From Puccinia triticina (Eukaryota > Basidiomycota > Pucciniomycetes > Pucciniales > Pucciniaceae): a stretch of 64,000 bases of DNA. The stretch lies in assembly GCF_026914185.1 (NCBI RefSeq), contig NC_070565.1, positions 6,448,001 through 6,512,000 of the forward strand. The letters run 5' to 3'. The notes under the pieces were generated by a model. That model made no database searches. It was not told where the DNA came from and worked only from the letters and a program-made list of their open reading frames with translations. The stretch's first letter is position 1. Every line of letters starts with the position of its first letter. Shown one piece after another: positions 44,124-55,760 of this stretch. A program made the position numbers and the translations under genes.

Positions 44124-47100
44124 AGATCCTGTTGCAAAAATCAAACGTCCATGTCCACCAGCTCTCTTCTGCGCAAGAAAAACCAACGCTCTATCTCCAG
44201 TTCTCCCAGCCCAGCTACCCCATCGGCTCAAGGGAGACATGTGCCTATATCAAAGTCACCGCACAAGGGTGAATCAAATGACGAGAGGGGAAAATCAGAT
44301 CAAACAACCAGTGCGGCACCTGGTCCTGGATCAACCCAACCGCCGACAGATCAAGAGGAGCTGTGTCAGTGTCTTGTTCTTTTTTTTCTGACCTGCTTGC
44401 TAAAGCGTGCTGATGGAATGAATCTAAATAAAACCAACAGCTCAAGCACAAAAAATAGCTAGGACCGCGGTCAGTTCTAGTTACACTTCATATGATGTCC
44501 CCGAGCTATCCAACCATCTCAACAAGCACGGCCGAAGAATGATTGCATACCCTTGTAAAGAGTGAGTTTCTTTACAAGCACACATCTCCTTACCACCCAA
44601 ATCCATGCTGATTCGTCTCCTCCATCTAGGTGTGGTGTCAGGATCAATCACCCAACAAATGACTCATCTTGTAGCAACCTCCTGAAGCATGCGGCTGTCT
44701 GTCTCAAGAAAAAACAAGCCAAGCAAGAAATGCAGACTCTTGCATTGCTCGGAGTCACAGGTACTGGAGAAATTGATGCACGCGAAGTAAGTTCTGAGTG
44801 TCCAATGTTATGTTTTTACACACTTTGACTTTTCCCTTTGAACAGGTTGTTCAAAAGTGTGCTATGTGGTGTGCGGAGGCTGCACGTCCTTTCTCGGCAC
44901 TGGAAGACGAAAGCCTCAAAGGCATTTTACATCCAACTGTCCTCAAGCACTTACCCAATCAACGCACAATCTCGCGGTCTATCCATGCTCTGTACACCGC
45001 TGTACAGGAAGACTTCAAGCTCCAGTTGAAGGTGAGCAAAGATAAGTGTTGCTTTCTTACTTTTACGCTGATGCAATGTGTTTTTTTTCCACAGGACCAT
45101 AACGGGGCAATGTATCTTGGAGTCGGTGCTTGGCAGTCTCCAAACGGCTTCGACATTCTTGGTATTATCATCTACTGGCTTCATCAGGAGGACAGTACGA
45201 AACACAAAGTGGAATCTATGCCCCTCGACTTCATTAAACTATCACAGAGCCACACTGGCGAATACTTGGCCAAGATTGTTCAAATGGTTGTTGAGAAGTT
45301 TGGAGTCCAAGATAAGGTACGTAATTCATTTTTTTTAATTATCACCAACATGTCTCTTGAACTGATTATTCACGGCGTTTCCCTAGATTTGCGGAATTGT
45401 TTCAGATAACGCGTCTCACAACAAAGCAATGATAAATCAGCTCAAGTGGCCCCGCTTCAAGGGTGAACCCCAACGGATACGCTGTTTTGCGCATATCCTC
45501 AATTTGATTGCCAAGGCAATCTTGCGACCGTTTGGATCCAACAACGGTAACCAATCAAAAGAAGGGATCAATGATGCTTCAGAAGATTTGGAGGATGAGT
45601 TTAATGAGGTGGAACAATCTATTAATCAGTAAGTTTTCTCTTTTTCTTTTCTAGAAACATCATTTTTGATTCATTCCATTTGAACTCTAGTTGCAGCAAA
45701 GGCCGACCCAATCCTGAGTTGGATGACAATGATAGCAGTGAATCAGATCCAGAAGAGCAAAACGAGATCAGCCAAATTGGTGATGAGCAAGAGCTAGATG
45801 CTGATGATATCGCAGATCTTAGTGACAATGTGAGACTCCAAAAGCGGTTTGCACCTCTTATGGCTGAATTTAGAGAAGGAAGTGAGGGGAAACCCCTGCT
45901 TCTCTGAAAGACAAAGACTGACAACACCCCCAGCTAGGCTGGAAGCAAGAAGACAGTGGTCTAGTGTAGTTGAATACTTTTCTCACAAGTGGCTCACAAC
46001 GGACTGTGTATTTCAAAATATAAAGCTAGTATTTTATTATGTGGCGGAGAGTGTGAGGGTGACAATTTATTTGAATCTTGTGGGGGGAATGATCTCCTTT
46101 ATTGGATTCCCATGGATGCGGGGAAAAGGAAGAGAGAGCCCCTCCTTATATAGGAAAATGTGAGGCATTTATGCTTGTGGTCTATGTACATGAGGGGTTT
46201 TGGCTGGTGTGCCTTTACAAATGCTGTGCAAATACAGCTATGTACAGTGTGGCAGTGTATACATGAGCAAATTTAGCTGGTGATCTAGTTACAAGTGTGG
46301 CTTACACAGCCCTCTGGTTGCTATGGAGTCTTCTCAAGTGACCTGCACAGCTTTCTGTATTGCTGTGTAGTCTGCTTGATTGACTTGCACAGCCCCATGG
46401 TTACTATGCCGCTTTATTAATGTGGCTTGTGGTTGCTGGGTTACTGTAATAAGTGGCTTGTGGTTGCTACACAGCTGCATATGAGGCTGGCTGGTTGCTA
46501 CGCAGCCACATATATATGTAAAAGGGTAGTATGTAAGCTATATACATGCAGTTTTGTAAAACTGTGTATGTAAACTGAAGGGAGTGTGTGTATCAAAAGA
46601 TGGTGTAATGTAACACTACATATGTAAACTAGAAATTTTTGAATTTTTCCATCCAGAACTAAAGCATCTACCACAATGAAGACACCGACCAAGATACTTA
46701 CACAACAGAGACTTGCTGCCAAAGTATCTCCAAGGTAAATACTATTGATTTTCAATGTTTCATAGAATACTACTTACATCAGATGTTGAACATAGTTTCA
46801 AGTGATTGCCCAGAAAATGAAAAAATCACCCAACTCCAAAGCGTTGTTTGTCAATATTTGTGAAGGCCACGCAATCAATAAACCACATTCTATCCAATGA
46901 GATGTATGTACAAGGTGGAACTCAACCTACCTTCAAATCAGTAGCATTCTTCGGTGTCAGTCTGCTGTGTAAGTTGTTTCATAAATTGTTTCACATCAAT
47001 GAAAAACTGAAATTTCTTTCTAGCTTGGAGTGGCAGCGCGACAAAAAATATGGCCTCAGTCAAAGCCTTCAACTCGACCGATCTGATATGGCATTAGCGG

Positions 47101-48112
47101 AAGATTTGGCCTCAGTACTCCAGCCATTTTACAAAATCACCTTGCAAGTCTCAACAGAAAGCTCGGCACGGCTGTCACAAGTTGTGGTGTTCATTTACCA
47201 GATCACCAAACACTTATCGACGGTTATTTCGGAGAAAAAATATTCACCTGCTTTGAGGAACGCCTGCCGTGCCGGTCTCCAGCTCACTAACAAGTACTAT
47301 ACATTAACTGACTGTTCACCTTTATACCAAATAGCAATGGGTAAGTTCAGTGTTTATTAACCGTTTGATTTGTTTTTGTTGTGACTTATGTTCATTAATC
47401 TTCCCTTCCAGTACTCCATCCCTCATTTAAAGATGAGTATTTTAAAATAGCGAAGTGGGATAAAGAATGGATCGATGAGGCTATCAGACATACCCGAGAG
47501 ATGTGGGAGACTCATTACAAGCCTGAAGTCAAATCCACAACAACCAAAGAACCTAGTCCAAACGCCAAAGTACGCCCCTTTCCAATCAATCCTGTCTTTA
47601 TTAGAGAAATTTTGCTGATTGGTATTTTCAGCCCCAATCTGGCTTTTTATCTCGACTCGGTGCTGCATCAGCAGCACACTCAGGTAACTCTTCAAGCGAC
47701 CCACTCGACATCTGGCTTGCTGGTGCCCTGGTCTTGGATTGATCCCAACCTGTCAATGGCCTCAGTTGGTGGCTGCAACAAAAGCGAGGAGGAAACACCT
47801 ATGGGGGGCTTTTAAACATGGCCCTTGATGTATTAAGCTGCCCAGGTATGTAGTCTTTTGCTAGCTAAATCAATGCTTGTTCCTGAAATCTTACTGGCTC
47901 TTTCTTTTCCAGCTACATCAGTGGATGTTGAGCGGGCATTTAGCTTTGGGCAAGACTATGTCACTGTCAAGAGGCACCGGCTTAGCGCGAAGTCGGTGAG
48001 CAGGGGAATGACGGTTGCTTTCTACTCTAAGAATAATAAAATAAAACCAGGTTTGCTCAACAAGTGGAACAAAGGCATCAAAGACGGTGTGGTGCTCCAT
48101 TCCAAACCATAA
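44124..48112 (+). pseudogene. hAT family transposase, disrupted
   Basis: Readable exons: about 44124-44372 (low-complexity start, uncertain), 44470-44561 and 44630-44786 (BED-type zinc finger, CKECGVRINHP...NLLKHAAVC), 44846-45031, 45095-45316 (DDE/RNase H-like core starts, LGVGAWQSPNGFDILGI), 45387-45628 (CGIVSDNASHNKAM, RCFAHILNLIAKAIL), 45691-45828, 46676-46734, 46796-46968, 47024-47339, 47412-47569, 47632-47845 and 47913-48112 (hAT dimerisation region, SVDVERAFSFGQDYV). A solo LTR splits the exon at 45828/46676. TGA codons interrupt the frame at 46897-46899 and 47740-47742. The enzyme would cut and paste hAT elements in the nucleus; this copy cannot make it. The first exon and start are not resolved. 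Confidence 0.85.
45829..46675 (-). mobile_element. solo LTR, copy 5 (847 bp), in hAT exon
   Basis: TGTGAGACTCCAAAAGCGG at the start and GCATCTACCACA at the end match the other solo LTRs, with the family's CTTATATAGG box. ACAA precedes it. The downstream side reads ACAATGAAG only if the last bases of the LTR overlap it, so the duplication has probably shortened by slippage. The coding sequence on either side is continuous in frame (LSDN, then EDTDQDTYTTE). Confidence 0.75.
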
Positions 48113-49150
48113 GTAGTATTTTATTGCTTTCTTTTACATATATTCATCATTACATTGAACATTTCCCCATAACCCTTCACAAATACCTCATTATTATTGC
48201 ATATTCAGATTCTACATCAAATTTCACATATAGTCCCTCATACATAGTATACCCTTATCTTCAATGGTTCAATAGTTATAGAGGATATAAGACTTACAGA
48301 TAATCTACAGTCTTCATTAGTTACAATACTCAATTCATTAGTAACTTACTGGAATCATTACAGTACATCCCTTTTACATAATTACTTTCACATACTAAAC
48401 CCTTTACATACATTCCTCATTATGTACTATGGCTATTGTACACATTACATCATTAGATCTGTGCTTACCTCTTTCAGTAGTGCTCATCATTACAAGTTGT
48501 TACTATGTTCTCATCACTTTTCCCCATTAGTACATTCTTTTATTCCCATAACCAGCATTCCCTTTTCAGCATTGCTCATCATTACATACTGTTACTATGT
48601 TCACATCACTCTTCCTCATTTGTACAACCTTCATTCTCATAGCCAGAACTCTTCATTGTCTGTGCTCATCCCTTCTTACTATAAGAATTGTCTTCCCCCC
48701 CCTCACTTGTACCTGATGCAGAGAAATATATACAGAATTTATAGATAATTTTGGATACAGAAATTATAAGTTCCCCACTCTCATCAATCCTCCATCTCTC
48801 TTACCCTCAGTAGTCAGTAGTTAAAGCTCATAGTACTAGCTCCTAAGATCAAGCAGAAATCAGCCACACCTTTTCTTCTTTTTTCTTAGTGTTACTCTCA
48901 TCCCCTCAGCATTAGTCAGGAAGGCAGCCTCATCAGCACCCTTGCATAGCTTACATTAGTACTAGTGTTGCTATCCATTTACCTTCCAAGCTCTATTCTC
49001 CCCTTTGAGTAGTTCCACAACGGAAAGAGGGGGAAAATAATGATGACAAAGGTGAAAGGCAAGGCAAAAGTGATAGAAATATTGTAATATATCCTTTGTG
49101 ATTTTTTTTTAGTGATATCAAGGCATGAAATACAAGAAAAAGTGCAAAAA
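48113..49150. other. AT-rich interior of hAT element
   Basis: Follows the transposase stop. Rich in CATTACAT / TCATCATTACA words. No gene seen. Confidence 0.45.
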
Positions 49151-49299
49151 ACACTGAAAAGTACCGCCGGTACCCTCCATAAATACACGGGTACCGCCGC
49201 CGTGGGTGCCAAGTATGGGTACGGGTATCTGATTTTGGCCAAAAAATGAGGAGGTACCCGGACACGCAGGCGGTACCCGTGTCCTGATTGCCATCATTA

Positions 49300-49968
49300 G
49301 ATCACGTTCAAGACAATCTGTCTGGTTTCTTCTTGCTTCTTGGGGCCTCCCATGTACTCTGGAATTTTGCCCAGGCAGTATTCCTTCTTCATTTCGGAAA
49401 TCCATCTGACTCTCAAGACTTAGGCGCTTGGCATACACTGTCTTTGCTAGGAATACCCTCTGAGCAACCGACCACCAAGAAGGATTTCACTTTGATTCTT
49501 ACGCACATGACTAAATGTCATGAGGCAACAATTATATATTGTATCTTGTAAGTCAATTGCAACTCAGCTCCTCTCCTTTTATTGTTTCTGATTACTTTTT
49601 TTGGGGGTCAGGACCGTGATGAACCTCTCAAAAGCTCTGCTACCAGAGGAAAAGGCTAAGCTTCCATCACAGAGGCTCAAAGAAATATTTGATCTGTGCT
49701 ACAATCAATTTTTCTCACCTGCGGCTTTGCAGAGTGATTCTGTGGATTTGGCAACTGGATTAAAGAAAAATATTCTTTGGTTACGTGATTTTGCTGCAAT
49801 AATTGAATGTGATCGCGCAATGCGGGCAGGAGGAATTGGAAGGGTCCTCAATATGTGTTGAAGTGTCAATCTAGCACTGCTTAACACATTGTTGCTTACA
49901 CATCCAATCACCACACATCATCATAAGCATACATCTACTGTATTCAACTGCAACATAGCAATGTGTAA

Positions 49969-50001
<33 letters not shown>

Positions 50002-50664
50002 TTGAGTATGTGAGTTTGACTCTCACAGTACACAAGGTTGCGGGTTCAACACCCACTTCACTCGGACCTTTCTTTTCACTTGTTCAATAATATGTGGAAA
50101 CATTTCACCATAATGGCTCATGGAATTAAAGGTCTTAACAACTATGCAATCTACTTGCCACAGATGATACTTCTATTAACAAAAGTCCTCCCGAAAGGCC
50201 TTGCAAAAACCTTATTGCACTTGCTTCTCATCAACCCCAGCGGACGACCAAATCACTTTGTTGCCAAGGATTTCTTCTTGGAAAACAATAACTTTTGGCT
50301 CAAGTACTTTTATAATCATAGCGGCATCGGGACCGAAATTTCCCGCTTGAAAGACGTTTTCTTGCTTATCATACCAATTGTGGGTGTTCTGTATTCAACC
50401 TTCTATTTATTCTTGTATGTTTTATTTGCTGATTGCGCCTTTTGTTCCCCATCTGAATAGCTACGCGAGCTGGTACAGGGAATTAAAGACGATTCTGGCA
50501 AGAATGTGGTTTATCAATCTCATAAACATTATTTATCAATCAACTCAATAAATAGCTATCTTGGAAAGGCCCAACAACACAATTTACTCTCCAAATCATC
50601 TATGTTCAACTCAAAGACTGCTGACATTTACAAAGCCGGATTGGAAGCCTTGCATAAAGATTAA
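49300..50664 (+). pseudogene. DUF6589 domain protein, N-terminus missing
   Basis: Coding blocks 49300-49551, 49613-49857, 50097-50378 and 50461-50664 give the C-terminal part of a DUF6589 protein: GASHVLWNFAQAVFLLHFGN, DLGAWHTLSLLGIP, CDRAMRAGGIGRVLNM, MILLLTKVLPKGLAK, INPSGRPNHFVAKDFFLE, FWLKYFYNHSGIGTEISRLKDVF and SINSINSYLGKAQ. Function of the family is unknown; it is multiplied in basidiomycetes, and the residue pattern resembles a mobile-element nuclease-like core (inference). The N-terminal half is absent because the frame begins at the end of the hAT element. A 231-bp insertion splits the codon run ...RVLNM / WKHFTIMAHG. The third intron is assumed to use GTGGGT...GAATAG. It converges on the helicase gene 220 bp away. 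Confidence 0.75.
49858..50088 (+). mobile_element. 231-bp insertion with tRNA-like core
   Basis: The insertion breaks the DUF6589 coding sequence and is flanked by AATATGTG on both sides (49850-49857 and 50089-50096). At 49963-50034 it has a tRNA-like run: GTGTAAT, the D-arm TAGCTCAATGGTTAGAGC (a good A box), a poor anticodon arm, GTGAGTTTGACTCTCAC (T-arm-like) and AGTACACA. A second B-box-like GGTTCAACACC follows at 50043. It may be a tRNA-derived SINE or a MITE that captured a tRNA. The 105 bp before the tRNA-like part is unusual for a SINE. Confidence 0.55.
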
Positions 50665-50885
50665 CAGCAAAAGAAAAAGAAATTGAACTGTATGCGACCA
50701 TCAACCATCCTGCTGTATCACACGCCCACCGGTCCAATTGAAGAAGCAAAAATGTTTGAAGAGGAAGAAGAGGATATAGGTGACCTCAAAGAGTAATTGT
50801 TCACTTTGTTAGTTTTTGTTGTTTTCTCTCCGCGGCTTGTTCAGAGTTTTTTCTTTTTGTTTCCTCTGCTTTCTGTTGGCAGCTT

Positions 50886-53173
50886 TCAAGAGTGGCTTGG
50901 TTTCTTTCTGAGATCTCTTTTTTTTGCTTCCTCGGCGTCCTTCTTTTCTCTTTCTAGTTGCTCCAAGTAATCCATGTATGAGACTCTTCCGACATAGTTG
51001 TTGATCTGATCAAGTAAGTGTGCCATTTGATCATTGTGAGCTTCGCCGCCAGAGAGATCCTGCAGTTCCTTATTTGAAGCCCCCCCGCGAAATGCTACAA
51101 CGACCCTCCGTGCCTGAAATAGTCCAAAGTGATCCTCAGGGTCAAACTCCGAGTAGTCAGCTTTGATTTGAGTGTAATGGAAATCAGCGTATTCTTTGAC
51201 TAAAAACTCGGCAAATCTTTCAAGTTCTCCAGCCAAAGGTTTGATTCCCGTGTCCGCTTTAACAACTGATTGAGTTGTGGGTACCTTCTGAACCTTTGGC
51301 GGCACTGGGACATCGATTGATAATTCTCTAGAGGTAATGTTTTTGCTGAAGTTTTCTTTTGTGAGGTGTTTGAAAGCTTCAAAGAGAATCCTTGCGCTTT
51401 AGGGGTTGCAGTTGGAGCACAAACACACATCAAACTGATTTTCTTCTTCTCTTAGTTTTTCAAGTTTTACGTTTGGGTTGGCTTTATCTAACGGGACATA
51501 ACCTAGTCTGCAAAATCCAATAACATTGAGTCAAAATCAATGATGTTTTAATTTAATTATGGGCCTCAAAACAAAAAATAAACTCACAAATTATCAAGAG
51601 ACATTGCAATGCAAAGGCACACTGGGTTGTGGCAAGTGCGTCCATCCTATTGTCGTCGGATTGCATAATTGGGGTTTGAAAATCACTGATTTTATTCTTT
51701 CCTGACCTCCGATTGGTTTCAACAAGCATTATACCGAGGCCTGGATTATTTTCCCCACGGCCACCCCTGCCAATCATCTGACTAATTGAAGAGGGGTCTC
51801 CCCGGCCAACGTGCACCACACATCTGACTCGCTTCCAATTCTGGCCCAACCCAAGAGCCATAGTGCATGAAATAATTGGGAACCGTCCATCTTCAAAACC
51901 ATTGATTATGTCAACTTTATCTAGGTTTCCAGTACACAAATGGTAACAACGAGCAAATGAGCTGTCTGGGTCTAAGTGGCCACCTTGGATATCCCGAGCT
52001 TCATGGATTGCGCAAAGGACTTGCCAGGTGAGATTTCGGGTTGGAGCGTAGATGAGGGTTGGAGGAATTTGGTTGTATGGAATAATGTTTCTGGTTGCAA
52101 AGAGCCTTTCAAGGTCATGACACGATCCCAAAGATGAATTAATTGGGACACGGATGAGACAAATTTCCGGACGGGTGAGTTCACCATGTACCATCGTCAT
52201 ATTTTCTGGTAAAATCTTCAAGCTGTTCAGGATCTTCTGGATTGCAACGGGTCTGCAGGTTGCTGAGAGCAAAAGGATTGGTTCTCCATTTGCTGCAAGA
52301 AGTCTGGCACCTAAGTCTTCATAAGAAGGACAAAAGATACCTTGGTCTTGAAGCTTGAAATGACTGCTAATTTTTTTCCGAGTCTGCTGGCAACTAAACC
52401 CCAAACGTATATCATGTGCGCTTCATCAACAACTGTCAAGACTAATTGAGATAGGAATTGGCATTCAAAAAAGATTTGCCAGAACGTCGGATTATTCAAA
52501 AGGACCTTGGGGCTCTGGTAGCTCAGGAAAAGATCAGCCAGCCGGTTGAGTTGTTCCAAAGGAAAGCCACTGAAAACTCTAACCAGGTAAATGAAGGCAA
52601 AATCCCCTCTAAGCACTTTTTTCTCAATGTCCGGTGTAAAGTTCATCTTAGTCAGATTCACCGCTTTTATATTTGCATTTTTCTTCTCCAGGACCTGATT
52701 GCGGCACACACATGCAGGGGTTCAAATATTAGTAAGATACCATGCATCAAACAATCAAGAATCAATGGATAAATAACTTGGTTATCTCCAAGAGAATCCA
52801 AAGGATTAAAAACAAGGATTATTGGTTTCTTGTACGCAGGAAAGAGGCAATAGTATACTTCACCAATCCTTGTTTTGCCAAAAATGGTGCCAGCAAGCGT
52901 AAAGGTGTGCTTGCAACAAACCAAGCTGATCACCGTTTCCATTTTGATTGGCTTCAACGGTTCCAAGTAATACTTGGCTACAGTAAGGGTGATATGTTTG
53001 GTAAGTTCAGCATTGGACATTGTGTCAAATTCTTCCCGCAAATTCAATTTTGAGGTTGCATTTTCTTCTTGAGATATATTGAGGGTGGCTAGATTGCCAT
53101 CATCCTTGTTGGTTGCTTCCATGGCTGATTGATTTAGTTGTCCAATAAGGATGAGGTTCTCTTCCAATGTCAT
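50886..53173 (-). pseudogene. RecQ/Sgs1-like DEAH helicase, disrupted
   Basis: Exon 1 (52778-53173) carries the ATP-binding motif HTFTLAGTIFGKTRIGE and VFNPLDSLGDNQ. Exon 2 starts at 52694 after an 83-bp intron with TACTAAT and holds VVDEAHMIYVWGLVAS (motif II), LLLSATCRP (motif III), PTLIYAPTRN (IV), and MALGLGQNWKRVRCVVHVGRGDPSSISQMIGRGGR (V-VI). A last exon follows 51480 with GYVPLDKANPN and the Cys pair CLCSNC, then about 150 residues ending KKPSHS. Such proteins would be 3'-5' DNA helicases. Damage: a frameshift in the A-run near 52370, another near 51600, and TAA at 51399-51401. These could be partly assembly errors, but three together suggest decay. Confidence 0.75.
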
Positions 53174-53366
53174 TTTATTCTTTTCTTGTCAATCAAGCTC
53201 AAGGTTCTTTTTTTGGCCTCAAGGTTTTTTTCTCCATTGATTGTCGGTCATTTGGGCGTGATCAGGCTCACTAGCTTCAATTGGGTCCCAATGCGGTTGG
53301 GTCAGTGCGCTATGGAAATACTAAATAAATTGAGAATGGAATGTAGTGATGTGCTCGACATCACAG

Positions 53367-54840
53367 TAGGCATGGCAATTGGGCGGGTTTGGGCCGCCCA
53401 CGGGCAGCCCGTTTTGGGCCACAGAATAAACGGGCGGGTCGGGCCGGGTCAATTTGTCTCAAATTGCCGCCCGCCCCAAACCTGTTTAGCTCGCGGGCAG
53501 CCTGCGGGCCCCTGAGCCCAATTCGCCCGCGGGCAGCCCACGGGCGGCCCGCGGGTCGCCGCCAAATGACCTATAAACTCAGATATCTAAGGATTAATAC
53601 CAATGCCAATATCCCCGGCATTGGAATGTGGCCTGTCCGCAGGCCCCCAAAAAAATTGAATTCAAATTGAGGATGCCATAGGGTGCTACAGGTTCAAAAA
53701 CTCAGCCCCTCATGGCTGGACGCTGAGCGGGGGGCTGCAGGGGCTGACTGGGGATCGGCCCAACGGGCGCCCAGCGGGCTACCCAAACCTGCCCGGCTTC
53801 AGTCGTGGGTCTGTTGGGTTGGGTTGACTTAACAAATTTCCTCAATAAGCCAATGTGGTAGATGAAAAAGTGAAAAATCAAACGTTTTTTCTATACTACA
53901 TATTTACTCACAATACGCCTCAAGATACCATCAAATGGAATGGATTCTACGGCCAATATTACCCCTATTCAACACTGGAAGAATCACTGGAGTCCCTCTG
54001 GATTGGAACCTACACTTCTTTGGACACTGGACACCCATCACACGTTCAACATACCAAATCACCAACCTATCACAAGCCTCAATTCAAGGATCACAGAATT
54101 ATGCTTATACACATCACAGGATACAAACATACATCTCCCCATCAGACTACAGTCATTACATATTATCAATTACTCTTCTATTTCCATATTATGATGTCAT
54201 CACACACTGACTCTGCAGCCTCAGACTTCATTTATGCACCCTCTGCATCCACCTGTCAACTCATGCAGTCTACTGTCACTTTACGCAGCCTTCATGCGGC
54301 CCTACTGCATCCTGCTGACATTGTTTATGTACTCCTGACATATCATGACATCATTTTGTATCTGCTCCCATCAGCTAAAATCCCTCACCCTGTTGTCTAG
54401 ATTAGTTGCAACCCTAACCCACAAGCCCCTCTGGGGCTCCACTTTTGTCTATATAAGGAGCTCTCTCCTCCCCAGTTGTCAGCTCCTCAGCTCAGTACTC
54501 ACCAGTTATTTACATACCACCCTTCACACTTACCATCACTACAACCCTTATATTTGCAAATAACTACTGAACTCACTCTCAAATCTCACATACCTGTCAT
54601 TGAACAACTTCATCTGGAACTAGACCAGACCTATCACTTGATTAAAACTTGCCAAGCATAGCTTGGTGGGTCTTGTTGACTGATAGCATAGAAGGGCAGA
54701 GTTTGCACCTCTATCATCCCCTTCTCCATTCAGCAAAAGGGTTTCACAACCAATTTTGAGTCTTACACCAACCCAAGCCCGGCCCAAACCCAGCCGGGTT
54801 TGGGCGGCCCGCCGGCCGACCCACCCAATTGGCATCCCTA
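53367..54840. mobile_element. hAT-type element with nested solo LTR
   Basis: The ends TAGGCATGGCAATTGGGCGG and (inverted) TAGGGATGCCAATTGGGTGG are flanked by a perfect 8-bp CATCACAG (53359-53366 and 54841-54848). The end sequence is of the same type as in the GGTACC family, but the modules are GGGCGGGTTTGGGCCGCCC / GCGGGCAGCCCGCGGGC instead. Without the LTR the element is about 560 bp and non-coding. Confidence 0.85.
53854..54767 (+). mobile_element. solo LTR, copy 3 (914 bp)
   Basis: TGTGGTAGATGAAAAAGTG at the start and TTTTGAGTCTTACA at the end, flanked by CCAA (53850-53853 and 54768-54771). It contains CTATATAAGGAGCTC and AATT-rich spacing on the sense strand. Confidence 0.87.
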
Positions 54841-55069
54841 CATCACAGTGATTTTGTTTTTTATTCAGATTTTTGAAATATTTATTTTAGAGGTAGATGA
54901 GCTAGATACATGGAATCAAAAATACATGATAATTTCATTGAAAAGAATGCCATTCAGAAAAAATGGGTCCTGTAAGGAGGGGTTGAGAATTGACTGAGTA
55001 ATGAGGAATATAATGATGAACGTGGTCAAATATCCGGATCTCTCATGTGAGAAATGCAGCTTAGTCATA

Positions 55070-55705
55070 TGGTGTTGCGAGCGCGTCTGGGCACATACCC
55101 AACTCCCGCTTGGCCGAGTGCCTCCGGGAGTTGGGTATGTGCCCAGCGGGCTTGATTGGGCAGGTTGCGCGGGGGGCAGAGCTTGGCACACAGCCAAGTC
55201 CCGCTTGGCCGAGATCAAGCTCTGGGCCAATGGGATCTGTGACTTGGCATGCAACACGCCAGTCATCAGACGCCGGCCCTTGTCTCTGCCTTGAAAGGCA
55301 AGAGCAACGTGCCCTTAAGGAGGGGAAACGTTTTCCCTTCTTGACATCGCACATTGGACATCAACAAGGGAGCTTTTCCTTCTTGATGGCCGGTCTTTAG
55401 GCTGGTCATTGGGGAGGAAAGACTCCCTTTGCAATGGGCAATACTTGTATTGATCATCAAGAAGGGAGTCTTCCCTTCTCAATGACCGGTTTTTAGACCA
55501 CCCATTGAGGAGGGAAACTTCTCTCCTTGATGGCCAGCACAGCGTTTGGTGTGCGTGGCACTCTTGCTTGAAATTGGCCCAGCGGGGCTTTGTGCCAAAC
55601 CCCGCCCACTTTGTGATGTGCCAGGCGGGCTTTAGGGTCAGCCACGCGCGCTTGGCCTTTTTTCGGCCAAACTTTGGTGAGTGCCCAGACGGGCTTGCAA
55701 CACCA
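55070..55705. mobile_element. 636-bp TA-flanked TIR element
   Basis: TGGTGTTGCGAGCGCGTCTG at the left and TGGTGTTGCAAGCCCGTCTG (inverted) at the right, with TA outside both ends. GCTTGGCCGAG and GCCCAGCGGGCTT modules near the ends flank a small array (55360-55530) of palindromes such as AAGGGAGTCTTCCCTT with CAATGACCGG joints. Confidence 0.7.
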
Positions 55706-55760
55706 TAAGTCCCTCCGGCAAAGCCTCAGGCGGGGGAGGGACTTAGTTAAGTTTGCTGTG
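55706..55760. repeat. short AAGTCCCTCC hairpin element
   Basis: TAAGTCCCTCC...GGAGGGACTTAGTTAAGTT, directly after the TA-flanked element. It resembles the two ends of the 576-bp element (4128-4703) with the interior removed. Confidence 0.6.

Larger units (their letters stand above)
43817..49299 (+). mobile_element. hAT element with transposase, GGTACC ends
   Basis: The left end TAAAGATGGCAATCGGGTAC and inverted right end TAATGATGGCAATCAGG match the end type of the non-autonomous GGTACC elements. Direct modules lie at 43840-43960 and 49160-49285; both contain GTACCGCCGCCG, GGGTATCTGATTTTGGCC and AAAAATGAG. The transposase gene lies between. The 8-bp flanks differ (CCGCTGCC and GATCACGT), so either a rearrangement followed insertion or one end belongs to another copy. 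The right end abuts a DUF6589 gene that lacks its N-terminus, which supports rearrangement. Confidence 0.7.

Noticed and set aside
43809..49307. An 8-bp target duplication for the transposase-bearing hAT element
   Set aside because: CCGCTGCC and GATCACGT do not match, so no duplication is claimed.
49963..50034. Functional tRNA gene
   Set aside because: The D-arm and T-arm are plausible, but the anticodon stem does not pair well, position 33 is not T in the best fold, and it lies in an insertion inside a coding exon.
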